A DNA stretch of 64,000 nucleotides. Source: Solwaraspora sp. WMMD1047. GTDB taxonomy: Bacteria; Actinomycetota; Actinomycetes; Mycobacteriales; Micromonosporaceae. The stretch is from positions 7,468,501 to 7,532,500 of the forward strand of contig NZ_JARUBL010000001.1 in assembly GCF_029626155.1 (NCBI RefSeq), in the 5' to 3' direction. A model generated the notes under the pieces. That model did no database searches, was not told the origin of the DNA, and saw only the letters and a list, made by a program, of their open reading frames with translations. Positions 37,072 through 45,342 of the stretch are shown one piece after another. Made by a program: the position numbers and the translations under genes. Positions within the stretch are counted from its first letter, which is position 1. Every line of letters starts with the position of its first letter.

Positions 37072-37592
37072 CCGAGGTCGCCCAGATAGAGGCCCCCGTA
37101 CCACCGGAGGACATCTCCGACGAGGTACGTGCGCTGATCGGCACGATGAGCGCGTGGTGGACGGCGCCGGAGCCGATCGACCGCTCCTACCTCCGCCGGT
37201 TCGCCGACGCCACCTTCAACGACGAACCCGTCCACCGCGACGAGCGCGCGGCGCGCGCCGCGGGCTATCCCGACGTGGTCGGCCCACCCACCGCGATCGT
37301 CCGCTACCCGCACGGCGGCCTGGAGATCCGGCCACCGAACCAGGTCTTCAAGGACATGGTCCAGGTCCTCGTCTACGGCGGCCGGACCCACGTACACGGC
37401 GGGACCCGGCTGCGGATCTTCCGGCCGCTGCAGGTCGGGGACGTGGTGTCACAACGGACCCGGCTCCGCGAGGTCGCGATGAAACAGGGCCGCAAGGGCC
37501 GGATGGGAATGATCGTCCGGGAGACGGTCTACGTGAACCAGTTCCGCGAGGTGCTGGCCCACACCCAGCAGATCGAGTTCGAGCTACCCTAG
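37068..37592 (+). CDS. MaoC-like dehydratase, N-terminal-type (FAS1-like)
   Basis: A 174-residue hot-dog protein of the MaoC-dehydratase N-terminal type: segments DRSYLRRFADATFNDEPVHRDERAARAAGY and PNQVFKDMVQVLVYGGRTHVHGGTRLRIFRPLQVGD. The unusual TTG start (37068) overlaps the transferase stop and has AGGAGG 7 nt upstream, which decides it. It probably forms a heterodimeric enoyl-CoA hydratase with the next gene product, as in steroid ChsH1/ChsH2-type pairs. Confidence 0.82.
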   Translation: MTEVAQIEAPVPPEDISDEVRALIGTMSAWWTAPEPIDRSYLRRFADATFNDEPVHRDERAARAAGYPDVVGPPTAIVRYPHGGLEIRPPNQVFKDMVQVLVYGGRTHVHGGTRLRIFRPLQVGDVVSQRTRLREVAMKQGRKGRMGMIVRETVYVNQFREVLAHTQQIEFELP

Positions 37593-37602
37593 GAGACCCA
37601 GC

Positions 37603-38112
37603 GTGCGCTACTTCGACGATGTCGCCGTGGGCGACCAGCTCGGCCCGAGGACAACCGGGCCGGTCACGACGTCGCACATCGTGCGGTTCTCCACCTCGGT
37701 CGAGACCTTCTACCCGCTGCACCACGACGCCGACTGGGTCCGCGAGCGGGGGATGCCCGGCATCCTGATCGCCGGCCCGTTCAAGCACGCCCTGCTGGTG
37801 TCGCTGGTGACCGAGTGGTCCGGACCCGAGGCGTTCGTCCGGGAAGCCGACTGCTCGCACCGCGGCATCGACTACCCCGGCAGCACCTTCACCGCCACGG
37901 GCGTGGTGACCCGGGTCTGGGAAGCCGAAGGGCTCGGCCACGTCGAGTGCGAGATCGACCTGACGAACGACAAGGGGGAGCGGACCTGCCACGGCCGGGT
38001 GGTCACCGTGCTGCCCCGCAGGGGACACGGCCACGTGCTGAAGATCTTCGAGCCCGATCCCGAGCTGTACGAGTGGGCGTTCGCCGACGACACCGTCCCG
38101 GCCCAGCGGTGA
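37603..38112 (+). CDS. MaoC-like acyl dehydratase, second subunit
   Basis: A 169-residue hot-dog protein. The hydratase-2 motif is altered: ETFYPLHHDADWVRERG has E34 and H40 where D-x-N-P-x-H is usual; MPGILIAGPFKHALL follows. It probably dimerises with the preceding protein to hydrate an enoyl-CoA. The GTG start has AGGAG upstream, and its end overlaps the crotonase gene (GTGA). Confidence 0.85.
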   Translation: MRYFDDVAVGDQLGPRTTGPVTTSHIVRFSTSVETFYPLHHDADWVRERGMPGILIAGPFKHALLVSLVTEWSGPEAFVREADCSHRGIDYPGSTFTATGVVTRVWEAEGLGHVECEIDLTNDKGERTCHGRVVTVLPRRGHGHVLKIFEPDPELYEWAFADDTVPAQR

Positions 38113-38963
38113 GCGCCGTGTTCTCCGACATCCGCTACGAGAAGCACCTGCGGGTGCCGGGTGCCGCCTGGATCACCATCAACCGTCCACACCGGATGAA
38201 CTCCACCACCCAGCAGACCTGGCGGGAGATCAACGCCGCGGTGGAGGACGCCGACGCCGACGCCGAGATCGGCGTCATCGTACTCACCGGCGCCGGCGAT
38301 CGGGCCTTCTGCGCCGGCGGTGACGTCGGCGAGCACGCCTCCGACGACCCGGCCGCGACCGGCTTCCGCCACCTCGGGCTGCTGCACGGCGGCATCGAGG
38401 ACACCCTCAAACCGGTGATCGCCCGGGTCTGCGGCTACGCCATCGGCGGCGGCAACCACCTCGCCTACCACTGCGACCTCACCATCGCCTGCGACGACCA
38501 CGCGGTCTTCGGACAGAACGGCGCCCGGGTGGCGGCGATGACCGCCGGCAACTTCGTCCAGGACCTGGCCTACATCGTCGGTATGAAGAAGGCCAAGGAG
38601 CTGTGGATGCTGTGCCGCCGCTACACCGCCCGCGAGGCGGTGGAGATGGGGCTGGCGAACGTGGCGGTCGCACACGAAAGCCTCGACGACGAGGTGGACG
38701 GCTGGTGCCGCGAGTTGCTGGAGCGGGCACCCACCAGCCTGGCGCTGATCAAGTACGTCTTCCGGGACGTCTACAAGCCGTTGCGGGACGTCTCCGACCC
38801 GGCGCGGTACGTGCGCGAGGTCAACCCCGCCTACTTCGGGGCGGACGGCGAGGCGGCGGAGGGCAAGCGGGCGTTCAAGGAGAAGCGGCCGCCGAACTTC
38901 GGGGCGTACCGGGCGCACATCAGTGGGCGGCTACGCCGGGAGCGCCTCGCCGACGAGGCGTGA
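38109..38963 (+). CDS. BadI/MenB-type crotonase with altered active site (paralogue 1)
   Basis: A 284-residue crotonase-fold protein. It resembles MenB/BadI-type enzymes in AWITINRPHRMNSTTQQTW, ARVCGYAIGGGNHLAYHCDLTIA, GMKKAKELWMLCRRYTAREAVEMGLAN and the KEKRPPNF tail. MenB/BadI carry the catalytic Asp in a GSxDxGYG segment; here that region reads ARVAAMTAGN with T145 at the Asp position. It may be a ring-opening hydrolase or hydratase with different chemistry. GTG at 38109 overlaps the MaoC stop; GTG at 38118 is an alternative. Confidence 0.82.
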   Translation: MSAVFSDIRYEKHLRVPGAAWITINRPHRMNSTTQQTWREINAAVEDADADAEIGVIVLTGAGDRAFCAGGDVGEHASDDPAATGFRHLGLLHGGIEDTLKPVIARVCGYAIGGGNHLAYHCDLTIACDDHAVFGQNGARVAAMTAGNFVQDLAYIVGMKKAKELWMLCRRYTAREAVEMGLANVAVAHESLDDEVDGWCRELLERAPTSLALIKYVFRDVYKPLRDVSDPARYVREVNPAYFGADGEAAEGKRAFKEKRPPNFGAYRAHISGRLRRERLADEA

Positions 38964-38974
38964 GCGGCTCTTTT
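38943..38974 (+). terminator. Weak hairpin at the crotonase stop codon
   Basis: CGCCTCG-CCGA-CGAGGCG (38943-38960) ends directly before the TGA. TTTT follows ten bases later, in the short gap before the convergent oxidoreductase gene. It could slow or end transcription. Confidence 0.4.
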
Positions 38975-38987
38975 CCGCACCCCGCGA

Positions 38988-40979
38988 CTACCCGATGGTG
39001 GTCGCGGGGTGCGCCTCGTGCAGGGTGCGCGCCAACCGGTGCGCGGACCGGGTCGCATCCGCGATCGTCCCCGGCGTCACGCAGTCGCCGACCTGGTGCG
39101 AGCCGGCCACCACCTCGATCAGGGAACGCTCCGGCTCGCGCCGACCGGCCCGCACCACAAGTTCATCGGGGCCGGTGACCGGGCCTGCGTTACCAGCGGT
39201 CTGCACGGTGCCGCCGGCGGCGCGCAGGCGGTCGAGCAGCGCGCGGCGGGTGAGGGTCTCGCAGGCCGCGCCGGCCACCGGGCCGTCGGCCACCAGGCGC
39301 ACCCGGTAGCCGGTGCCGGCCAGTAGCGCCGCGATCTGCAGCGGCTCGGGACCAGGGTCGTCGGCGATCACCGCCACCGCCGTACCGGGCGGGGGCCGAC
39401 GCAGCAGGTCCGCGGTGGCCGGCCGGGCGCCGGTGGCGACCACCACGGCCGCGTGGTCACCGGCGAGGTCACGCAGGGTTGCCGCGTCGACGTTCATGCC
39501 GCATTCGACCGTCACCCCGCGATCGGCGAGGGTGGCTACCGCGTAGTCGACGTACCGCCCGAACATTCCGGCGGTGAGGAGATCGCTGTAGAGCGCGACC
39601 TGGCCGCCCGGCACCGGCTCCCGCTCCTTGATGGTGACCGGATGGCCGAGCCGGGACGCCTCCAGGGCGAACGCCAGCCCGGCGACGCCGGCACCGATCA
39701 CCAGGAACGCGGGTCCGCCGGGCGGACCGGGCGGCTCGTCCTCGGTGCCGAGGGCGAGGGCGGGGTTGACCGCGCACTCGATGCCGACGTTCGTCGTCAC
39801 GCCGCCGCCCGCGAAGCAGGAGTTGCACGCGATGCACGGTCGCGGCCGGCCGGTGCCGACCACGGCCAAGAGGCCGGAGCCGGCCACAGGAGAGGAGCCG
39901 GCGCCGGCCACAGGAGAGGACCCGGCGCCGGCCACAGCCGAAGGTCCCGTGCCGATCGGGGGTGGGCGGCCGGTGCCGGTCGGGGGCGGCAGATGGCGTG
40001 GCCAGTCCGGGTCCGCCAGGAGAGGACGGCCGAGCCCGATGATGTCGGCCGCGCCGTCGCGGACCACCGCTCGGGCCGCCTCGTGGTCGCCCAGCCGGTT
40101 GGCGGCCACCACCGGTACCGTTGCGCCGACGGCGGCCCGCACCTTCGCCGCCAGCGGCACCAGCGGCCCGTCCCCTACCGGATAGGCGGAGATCGCACGT
40201 TCCAGCGTGCCGTAGTTGCCCGCGCTGACGCTCAGGTAGTCGACCAGGCCCTCGGTGGCCAGGCCGTGGGCGGTCTCCAGCGCCTCCCCCACGCCGATGC
40301 CGTCCACAGTGAACTCATCGACCACCAGCCGGAAGCCGACCACCAGGTCGCGCCCGACCCGGTCGCGTACGGCGCGGAGCACCTCGTACGCCAGCCGGCG
40401 CCGGGCGACAGCCGATCCGCCGTACCGGTCGGTGCGCCGGTTGGTCAACGGCGACAGGAACTGGTGGATGAGGAACCCGTGCGCGCCGTGCACCTCGACG
40501 CCGTCCACCCCGGCCCGCCGACAGCGGTCGGCCGCGTCCGCGAACGCGGTGACCACGGCGGCCACCTCCGGCCCGGACAGGGCCCGGCTGGGCTGCGTCA
40601 TTCCCGGCACCGGCAGCCCCGACGGCGACACCGGAACCGGTCCGCCCGGACCGGGCACCAACTGCGCGCCGTTGTGCACCAGCTGGGCCAGGGCCAGGGC
40701 CCCGGCGCCGTTCACCGCCGCCGCGAACCGGGCCAGCTCCGGCAGGTCGTCGTCGCCGGCGTTCCTGAGCACCGAGGACTTGTAGACCGAGTCGGCCCGT
40801 ACCGGGGTCAGGCCGCTGACGATGGCACCCACCCCGCCCGCCGCCCGGCGCCGCCAGTAGGCGAACATCCGGTCCCCGACCCGGTGGTCGACCGCGTACC
40901 CGGTGTTCACGGCCACATGCATGATGCGGTTCCGCATCATCCGCCGCCCCACCCGGATCGGATCGCCGAGCTCTGCCAC
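38988..40979 (-). CDS. OYE-type FMN/Fe-S/FAD oxidoreductase (2,4-dienoyl-CoA reductase-like)
   Basis: A 663-residue protein of the FadH/BaiCD/trimethylamine-dehydrogenase family. An FMN TIM barrel (about 1-330, with HGAHGFLIHQFLSPLTNRRTDRYGG) is followed by a 4Fe-4S site (C382, C385, C388, C402). The pyridine-nucleotide/FAD domain (about 415-663, FLVIGAGVAGLAFALEASRLG) completes it. It should reduce an enone or dienoyl-CoA. About 45 Gly/Pro/Ala/Ser-rich residues (331-378), partly coded by a 24-bp tandem repeat, are inserted just before the Fe-S cysteines. It is divergent from the CoA-transferase at 41105. Confidence 0.88.
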   Translation of the reverse strand: MAELGDPIRVGRRMMRNRIMHVAVNTGYAVDHRVGDRMFAYWRRRAAGGVGAIVSGLTPVRADSVYKSSVLRNAGDDDLPELARFAAAVNGAGALALAQLVHNGAQLVPGPGGPVPVSPSGLPVPGMTQPSRALSGPEVAAVVTAFADAADRCRRAGVDGVEVHGAHGFLIHQFLSPLTNRRTDRYGGSAVARRRLAYEVLRAVRDRVGRDLVVGFRLVVDEFTVDGIGVGEALETAHGLATEGLVDYLSVSAGNYGTLERAISAYPVGDGPLVPLAAKVRAAVGATVPVVAANRLGDHEAARAVVRDGAADIIGLGRPLLADPDWPRHLPPPTGTGRPPPIGTGPSAVAGAGSSPVAGAGSSPVAGSGLLAVVGTGRPRPCIACNSCFAGGGVTTNVGIECAVNPALALGTEDEPPGPPGGPAFLVIGAGVAGLAFALEASRLGHPVTIKEREPVPGGQVALYSDLLTAGMFGRYVDYAVATLADRGVTVECGMNVDAATLRDLAGDHAAVVVATGARPATADLLRRPPPGTAVAVIADDPGPEPLQIAALLAGTGYRVRLVADGPVAGAACETLTRRALLDRLRAAGGTVQTAGNAGPVTGPDELVVRAGRREPERSLIEVVAGSHQVGDCVTPGTIADATRSAHRLARTLHEAHPATTIG
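39877..39942 (-). repeat. 24-bp in-frame tandem repeat in the OYE-type gene
   Basis: Copies at 39877-39900 and 39901-39924, plus a partial third. They encode AGSSPV-AGAGSSPV-like repeats upstream of the Fe-S cysteines. The unit is a multiple of three, so the frame is kept. Confidence 0.8.
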
Positions 40980-41061
40980 CGGCCGAGCCTATGGCGGCCG
41001 GGCAGTGCGACGGCAGAGAGCGTGCCACAGGGCGGACCAGGGCGTTGCTCCCCCAACCGGG

Positions 41062-41072
41062 CCCGAACGATC
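41062..41072 (+). promoter_or_regulatory. CCNGAACGATC motif, CoA-transferase/OYE promoter
   Basis: CCCGAACGATC reads toward the CoA-transferase gene, ending 32 bp before its ATG. The divergent OYE-type gene starts 82 bp away on the other side. Confidence 0.5.
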
Positions 41073-41104
41073 ATCGGGCCGGGCCTGAGATGACGGGAGT
41101 GAGC

Positions 41105-42448
41105 ATGCACGACGTCGCCAGCCCGGCCGCGGGAACGCTGCCGCTGCGGGGCATCCGCGTGGTCGACATGTCCACGTCCTACGCCGGTCCGACCGCCACC
41201 ATGTACCTGGCCGAACTCGGCGCGGACGTGATCAAGGTCGAGCGACCGCACGGCGACGACGCGCGGGGCTGGGGGCCGCCGTTCGTCGGGTCCGATTCGG
41301 CCTGGTTCGCCTCGGCCAACCGCAACAAGCGGTCGATCGTGCTCGACCTGCGCACCGACGACGGGCGGGCCGCCCTCGACCGACTCGTCGGCACCGCCCA
41401 GGTGTTCGTGGAGAACCTCAACCCGGGCAAGCTCGCCCAGCTCGGCATCGACCCACCGACGCTGCGGGCGCGGCATCCCCAGCTCGTCTACTGTGCACTC
41501 TCCGGTTTCGGCCTGACCGGGCCGGACACCCACCTGCCCGGGTACGACCTCATCGCGCAGGCCCGCTCCGGACTGATGAGCGTCACCGGCCCGGCCGGCG
41601 GACGGCCGCAGCGGGTCAGCACCGCCCTGTCCGACATCGTCGCCGGCCTGGTCTGCGCCCTCGCCACGGTGGCGGCGCTGCGCCGGGTGGAGCGGGGCGG
41701 CCCCGGCGAGCTGATCGACGTGTCGCTGCTCGACACCGACCTGGCTCTGATGGCCCCCCGAATCGCCAGCTACCTGGCCGGTGAGCCCGAGCCCGCCCCG
41801 TCCGGCGGGACCGACTCGGTGATCGCCATCTACCAGCCGTTCGACACGGCCGACCGGCCCTTGGTGGTCGCCGTCGGCAGCGACGCGATCTGGCACCGGC
41901 TCTGCGCGGTGACCGGCCTGGCCGAGCTGGCCGCCGACCCGGCGCTGGCCGACAACGCCGGACGCCGGGCGCACCGCGACCGGATCATCGACCGGCTCGG
42001 TCGTACCCTGCGGACCCGGCCGGCCGCCGAGTGGCTGGCCGAGTTCGCGGCGGCCGGGATTCCGGGCGCCACGATCGCGTACCTCTCCGATGTCGTCGCC
42101 GATCCGCAGGTCCTGGCCCGGGAGGCCATCGTGACGCTGCCGGGCGACGGCCCGCCGGCCCACGCCGTCGCGGCGCCCTGGCGCTACGCCGATACCACCC
42201 CACCGCGCGGTCCGGCACCGGGGCTCGGTGCGCACACCGCGGAGATACTCCGCGAGCTCGGCCTCGACGAAGCTGCGGTCGCCCGCCTGGCCCGTCCCGG
42301 CGCAGCGCCGAGCCAGGCGCCCGGCGCCGCGACCGCCAGTCCGTCGCCCGGCGGAGCGACCGGCGCCACGGCCGTTGGCGCAACCGGGCTCACCGCCGGT
42401 GGCGCGACCGGCGGCGAATTGACCACCGTCCGGGCGGAGTCGTCGTGA
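41105..42448 (+). CDS. CaiB/BaiF family III CoA-transferase
   Basis: A 447-residue single-unit CoA-transferase. Conserved segments are RGIRVVDMSTSYAGPTATMYLAELGADVIKVE, ANRNKRSIVLDL, GLMSVTGPAGG and the catalytic D177 in TALSDIVAGL. The last 50 or so residues are a low-complexity Ala/Gly/Thr tail not part of the fold. The ATG at 41105 is preferred (GGGAG 5 nt upstream); an in-frame ATG at 41090 is possible. It heads an operon with a crotonase and a pair of acyl-CoA dehydrogenases, suggesting that the CoA ester made here is oxidised at once. Confidence 0.9.
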   Translation: MHDVASPAAGTLPLRGIRVVDMSTSYAGPTATMYLAELGADVIKVERPHGDDARGWGPPFVGSDSAWFASANRNKRSIVLDLRTDDGRAALDRLVGTAQVFVENLNPGKLAQLGIDPPTLRARHPQLVYCALSGFGLTGPDTHLPGYDLIAQARSGLMSVTGPAGGRPQRVSTALSDIVAGLVCALATVAALRRVERGGPGELIDVSLLDTDLALMAPRIASYLAGEPEPAPSGGTDSVIAIYQPFDTADRPLVVAVGSDAIWHRLCAVTGLAELAADPALADNAGRRAHRDRIIDRLGRTLRTRPAAEWLAEFAAAGIPGATIAYLSDVVADPQVLAREAIVTLPGDGPPAHAVAAPWRYADTTPPRGPAPGLGAHTAEILRELGLDEAAVARLARPGAAPSQAPGAATASPSPGGATGATAVGATGLTAGGATGGELTTVRAESS

Positions 42449-43221
42449 CCGGCGGTCCGCTGCTGCTGGAGCGCCGCGAGGCGACCCTGCTGCTCACCCT
42501 GAACCGGCCGGACCGGCACAACGCCCTCAACGCGGCGCTGCTCACCGCGCTCGACGCCGCCGTCGACACCGCCGTCGCGGATCGCGGCGTCCGGGCGGTC
42601 GTCATCACCGGTGCGGGCGGCCGCAGCTTCTGTGCCGGCGCCGACCTCGACGAGCTGACCGAGGCCGGCGACGCGGCCACCGTGGTCGACGTCCTCGCCG
42701 TCGGGCAGCGCGTCTTCTCCCGCCTCTGCACGGCGCCGGTGCCGGTCATCGCCGCCGTCAACGGCCTGGCACTGGGTGGCGGATTCGAGCTGGCGCTCGC
42801 CACCACCTTCATCATCGGGTCCGAGCGGGCGTCCTTCGCGCTGCCCGAGACCGGACTCGGGCTGCTCCCCGGCTACGGCGGAACCCAACGCCTGCCCCGG
42901 CTCGTCGGCCGGCAACTGGCCAGCTATCTCGTCACCACCGGCACCCGGTGGGACGCCCCGACCGCGCACGCCCGGGGACTGCTCGCCGAACCGCCGCTGC
43001 CGCCGGACCGGCTGCTCGACCGGGCGCTGGAGCTGGCCGGGGCGATCGCCGCCCGCGGCCCACGGGCCACCCGGCTCGCCCTGGGGCTGCTGGCCCACGC
43101 CGACGGCATCGAGAGCGGCCTGGCCCGGGAGACCGCCACCGCGGCGCTCACCACCGCCGGGTCGGAGGCCCGGGAGGGGATCGCCGCGTTCCGGCAGCGG
43201 CGACCGGCGGTGTTCGAGTGA
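42445..43221 (+). CDS. Enoyl-CoA hydratase (classical crotonase)
   Basis: A 258-residue crotonase with both catalytic glutamates of true enoyl-CoA hydratases: E115 in GGGFELAL and E135 in LPETGLGLLPGYGGTQRLPR. The oxyanion-hole segment SFCAGADL is intact. It should hydrate a trans-2-enoyl-CoA to the 3-hydroxy compound. The GTG start overlaps the CoA-transferase stop, and the next gene overlaps its own stop. Confidence 0.93.
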   Translation: MTGGPLLLERREATLLLTLNRPDRHNALNAALLTALDAAVDTAVADRGVRAVVITGAGGRSFCAGADLDELTEAGDAATVVDVLAVGQRVFSRLCTAPVPVIAAVNGLALGGGFELALATTFIIGSERASFALPETGLGLLPGYGGTQRLPRLVGRQLASYLVTTGTRWDAPTAHARGLLAEPPLPPDRLLDRALELAGAIAARGPRATRLALGLLAHADGIESGLARETATAALTTAGSEAREGIAAFRQRRPAVFE

Positions 43222-44372
43222 GCCACACCGACGAGGTCACCACCGATGCCTTCCTGGACGGCCGGGCCCGGCAGCTGCGCAACCGGCTGCGGGCCACCCT
43301 GGCCGCGAGCGTGGCGCCCGGGGTGGAGCACCGCGACCGCACCGGCGAGTTCGCCGGGCCGGCGTACCAGGCGCTGGCCCGGGAGGGGCTCGCCGGGGTG
43401 CTCTTCCCGGCCGAGCTGGGCGGCACCGGACACGGCACGGTCGGGTACGCGATGGCGGTCGAGGAGATCACCGCGGTCTGCCCCGCCACCTCGCTGATCT
43501 ACATGACGCAGACCCACGCGGCCTACCCGATCCTGGTCGCCGGCACACCCGCCCAACAGGCCGCGTACATCCCGGACCTCTGCGCCGGCACGGCCTACGG
43601 TTCGCTGGCGGTCACCGAACCCGACGCCGGCAGCGACGTGTCCGCGCTGCGGACCACCGCGAAGCCCGACGGTGACGGCTATCTGATCGACGGCGCCAAG
43701 ACCTTCATCACCAACGGCGACGTCGCCGACGTCATCGTGCTCTTCGCCACCGTCGACCCGGCCGCCGGCCGGGCCGGTGTCACCGCGTTTCTCGTCCCCG
43801 GCGACGCCGAGGGCCTGTCCCGGGGTCGGCCGTTCGAGAAGATGGGGATGCACGGATCGTCCACCGTGGAGCTTTTCCTCGACCGGGTCCGGGTGCCGGC
43901 CACCGCGCGGCTCGGCCCGGAGGGGGGCGGCTGGCCGGTGACGATGCGCTCGGTGACGAAGTCACGGATCAGCGCGGCGGCGCAGGGGGTCGGCATCGCC
44001 ACCGCCGCGTACGCCGCGGTGGCCGGCCGGTTCCGCGCGGCCGGCCCGATCCCGCCGGAGCTCGGGTTCCGGCTGGCCGGGCTCCGCAGCCGGGTGCTCG
44101 CCGGGCGGGCGCTGCTCTACGCCACGGCGGCGGCCGTCGACCGGGACGAACGCGATTCGGTGGCCGCTGTGTCGGCCGCCAAGCTGTTCTGCACGGACCT
44201 CGGGGTCCAGGTCGCGGACGAGGCGTGCGCGCTGCTCGGCGCCGACGGTGACCGCGCCGACCTCGGGGTGGAGCGGTTGCTGCGGGACGCCAAGGTGACC
44301 CAGATCTACGACGGGACGAACGAGATCCAGCGGCTGATCATCGCCCGCGACACCGCCGGGCGGCTGACATGA
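43218..44372 (+). CDS. Acyl-CoA dehydrogenase (large subunit of a pair)
   Basis: A 384-residue acyl-CoA dehydrogenase with normal domain order: GVLFPAELGGTGHG, LAVTEPDAGSDVSALRTTA (FAD and substrate), KMGMHGSSTVELFLDRVRVP, and IYDGTNEIQRLIIARD near the end. The usual catalytic Glu in YEGT is Asp here (YDGT), which may shift substrate or rate. GTG overlaps the hydratase stop. The next gene encodes a shortened paralogue, so a heterotetramer as in steroid FadE pairs is likely. Confidence 0.9.
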   Translation: MSHTDEVTTDAFLDGRARQLRNRLRATLAASVAPGVEHRDRTGEFAGPAYQALAREGLAGVLFPAELGGTGHGTVGYAMAVEEITAVCPATSLIYMTQTHAAYPILVAGTPAQQAAYIPDLCAGTAYGSLAVTEPDAGSDVSALRTTAKPDGDGYLIDGAKTFITNGDVADVIVLFATVDPAAGRAGVTAFLVPGDAEGLSRGRPFEKMGMHGSSTVELFLDRVRVPATARLGPEGGGWPVTMRSVTKSRISAAAQGVGIATAAYAAVAGRFRAAGPIPPELGFRLAGLRSRVLAGRALLYATAAAVDRDERDSVAAVSAAKLFCTDLGVQVADEACALLGADGDRADLGVERLLRDAKVTQIYDGTNEIQRLIIARDTAGRLT

Positions 44373-45274
44373 CCGATCCACTCGCCACCGCACCGGAACT
44401 CGCCGACCTCGGGGCGGTCGCGACCGCCTTCGCGCAGGACCGGCTCGGCGCCGCGCGCGGCAGCCTGGAGCAGGCGGGCGTGGTCGGCCCGGAGATGGTC
44501 GACGCGCTCGGGCGGGCCGGTCTGCTCGATGTCGGCATCGCCGAGGAGCACGGCGGGCAGGGCGGCGGGCTACCCGCCGCCCTGGTGGTGGTCGAGCGGC
44601 TCGCCCGGGTCTGCCCCACCGCGGCGATGGTGGTCGTCCACACCCACGCGGCGGCGCGGATCGGCCAGACCGCCGAGCCGCCGCGGTCGCTCGCGTTCGG
44701 CTCGGCGGCGCCGGATGGCGGCGCGGCGGTGACCCGGGTCGACCTCGGTCTGCCGGTCGAGGCGGTTCACATCTGGGACGGCGGAAACCGGGCGGCCCTG
44801 GTGGCCCGGGACGCCATCGTCGTCACCGAAGCACCGGGCCGCACCGGGCTGCCCGGGCTCGGCGCCGCGACGGCGTCGGTCGCCGGCCCGGTCGACTGGC
44901 GGCCGGCGGCCGGGGAGGTCGGACGCTGGTGGCGCTGGGGGATCGCCGCGGCGGCGCTGGGCGCGGCGGCCGGAGCGGCGGCACACGCCCGCTCGTACGG
45001 CGCACAGCGGCACCAGTTCGGTGGACCGCTGACGGCGCTGCCGGCGTACGCCGCCCGCCTGGACGCGCTGGCCGCGTCACTGGCGACGATGGCCCGGGTG
45101 GTCGCCGACCCGGACGCGCCGGAGCTGGCCCGGCGACGGGTCCTGGACGACGCCGTCGCCGTCACCCTGGCCGCCGTGCAGCTCTACGGCGGCTACGGCT
45201 ACCTGCGCGAGTACGGCGTCGAAGGGTTGGCCCGCGACGCGATCTCGCTGCGCGCCGCGGGCTTGACCGGCTGA
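44369..45274 (+). CDS. Shortened acyl-CoA dehydrogenase (small subunit of a pair)
   Basis: A 301-residue acyl-CoA dehydrogenase-like protein. The N-terminal helical part (GLLDVGIAEEHGGQGGGLPAALVVVERL) and C-terminal helical part (ARSYGAQRHQFGGPLTALPAYAARL, QLYGGYGYLREYGVEGLARDA) remain. The middle beta-domain is much reduced and the FAD/substrate motifs are missing. It overlaps the large subunit gene by 4 bp. By analogy with FadE26/27-type complexes it should be the non-catalytic or half-site partner. Confidence 0.85.
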   Translation: MTDPLATAPELADLGAVATAFAQDRLGAARGSLEQAGVVGPEMVDALGRAGLLDVGIAEEHGGQGGGLPAALVVVERLARVCPTAAMVVVHTHAAARIGQTAEPPRSLAFGSAAPDGGAAVTRVDLGLPVEAVHIWDGGNRAALVARDAIVVTEAPGRTGLPGLGAATASVAGPVDWRPAAGEVGRWWRWGIAAAALGAAAGAAAHARSYGAQRHQFGGPLTALPAYAARLDALAASLATMARVVADPDAPELARRRVLDDAVAVTLAAVQLYGGYGYLREYGVEGLARDAISLRAAGLTG

Positions 45275-45293
45275 TCCGCGGCTCCAACCACTG

Positions 45294-45341
45294 CCGCGCC
45301 CCCGCGACTCCCGCAGCGTCCGTGGCTGCGGGGGGGCGCGG
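45294..45341. terminator. Hairpin terminator between convergent operons
   Basis: The outer arms CCGCGCCCCCGC (45294-45305) and GCGGGGGGGCGCGG (45328-45341) surround an inner CCCGCAG/CTGCGGG pair (45310-45316, 45326-45332), giving alternative stable stems. It lies in the 68-bp gap between convergent stop codons. Confidence 0.65.
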
Positions 45342-45342
45342 G

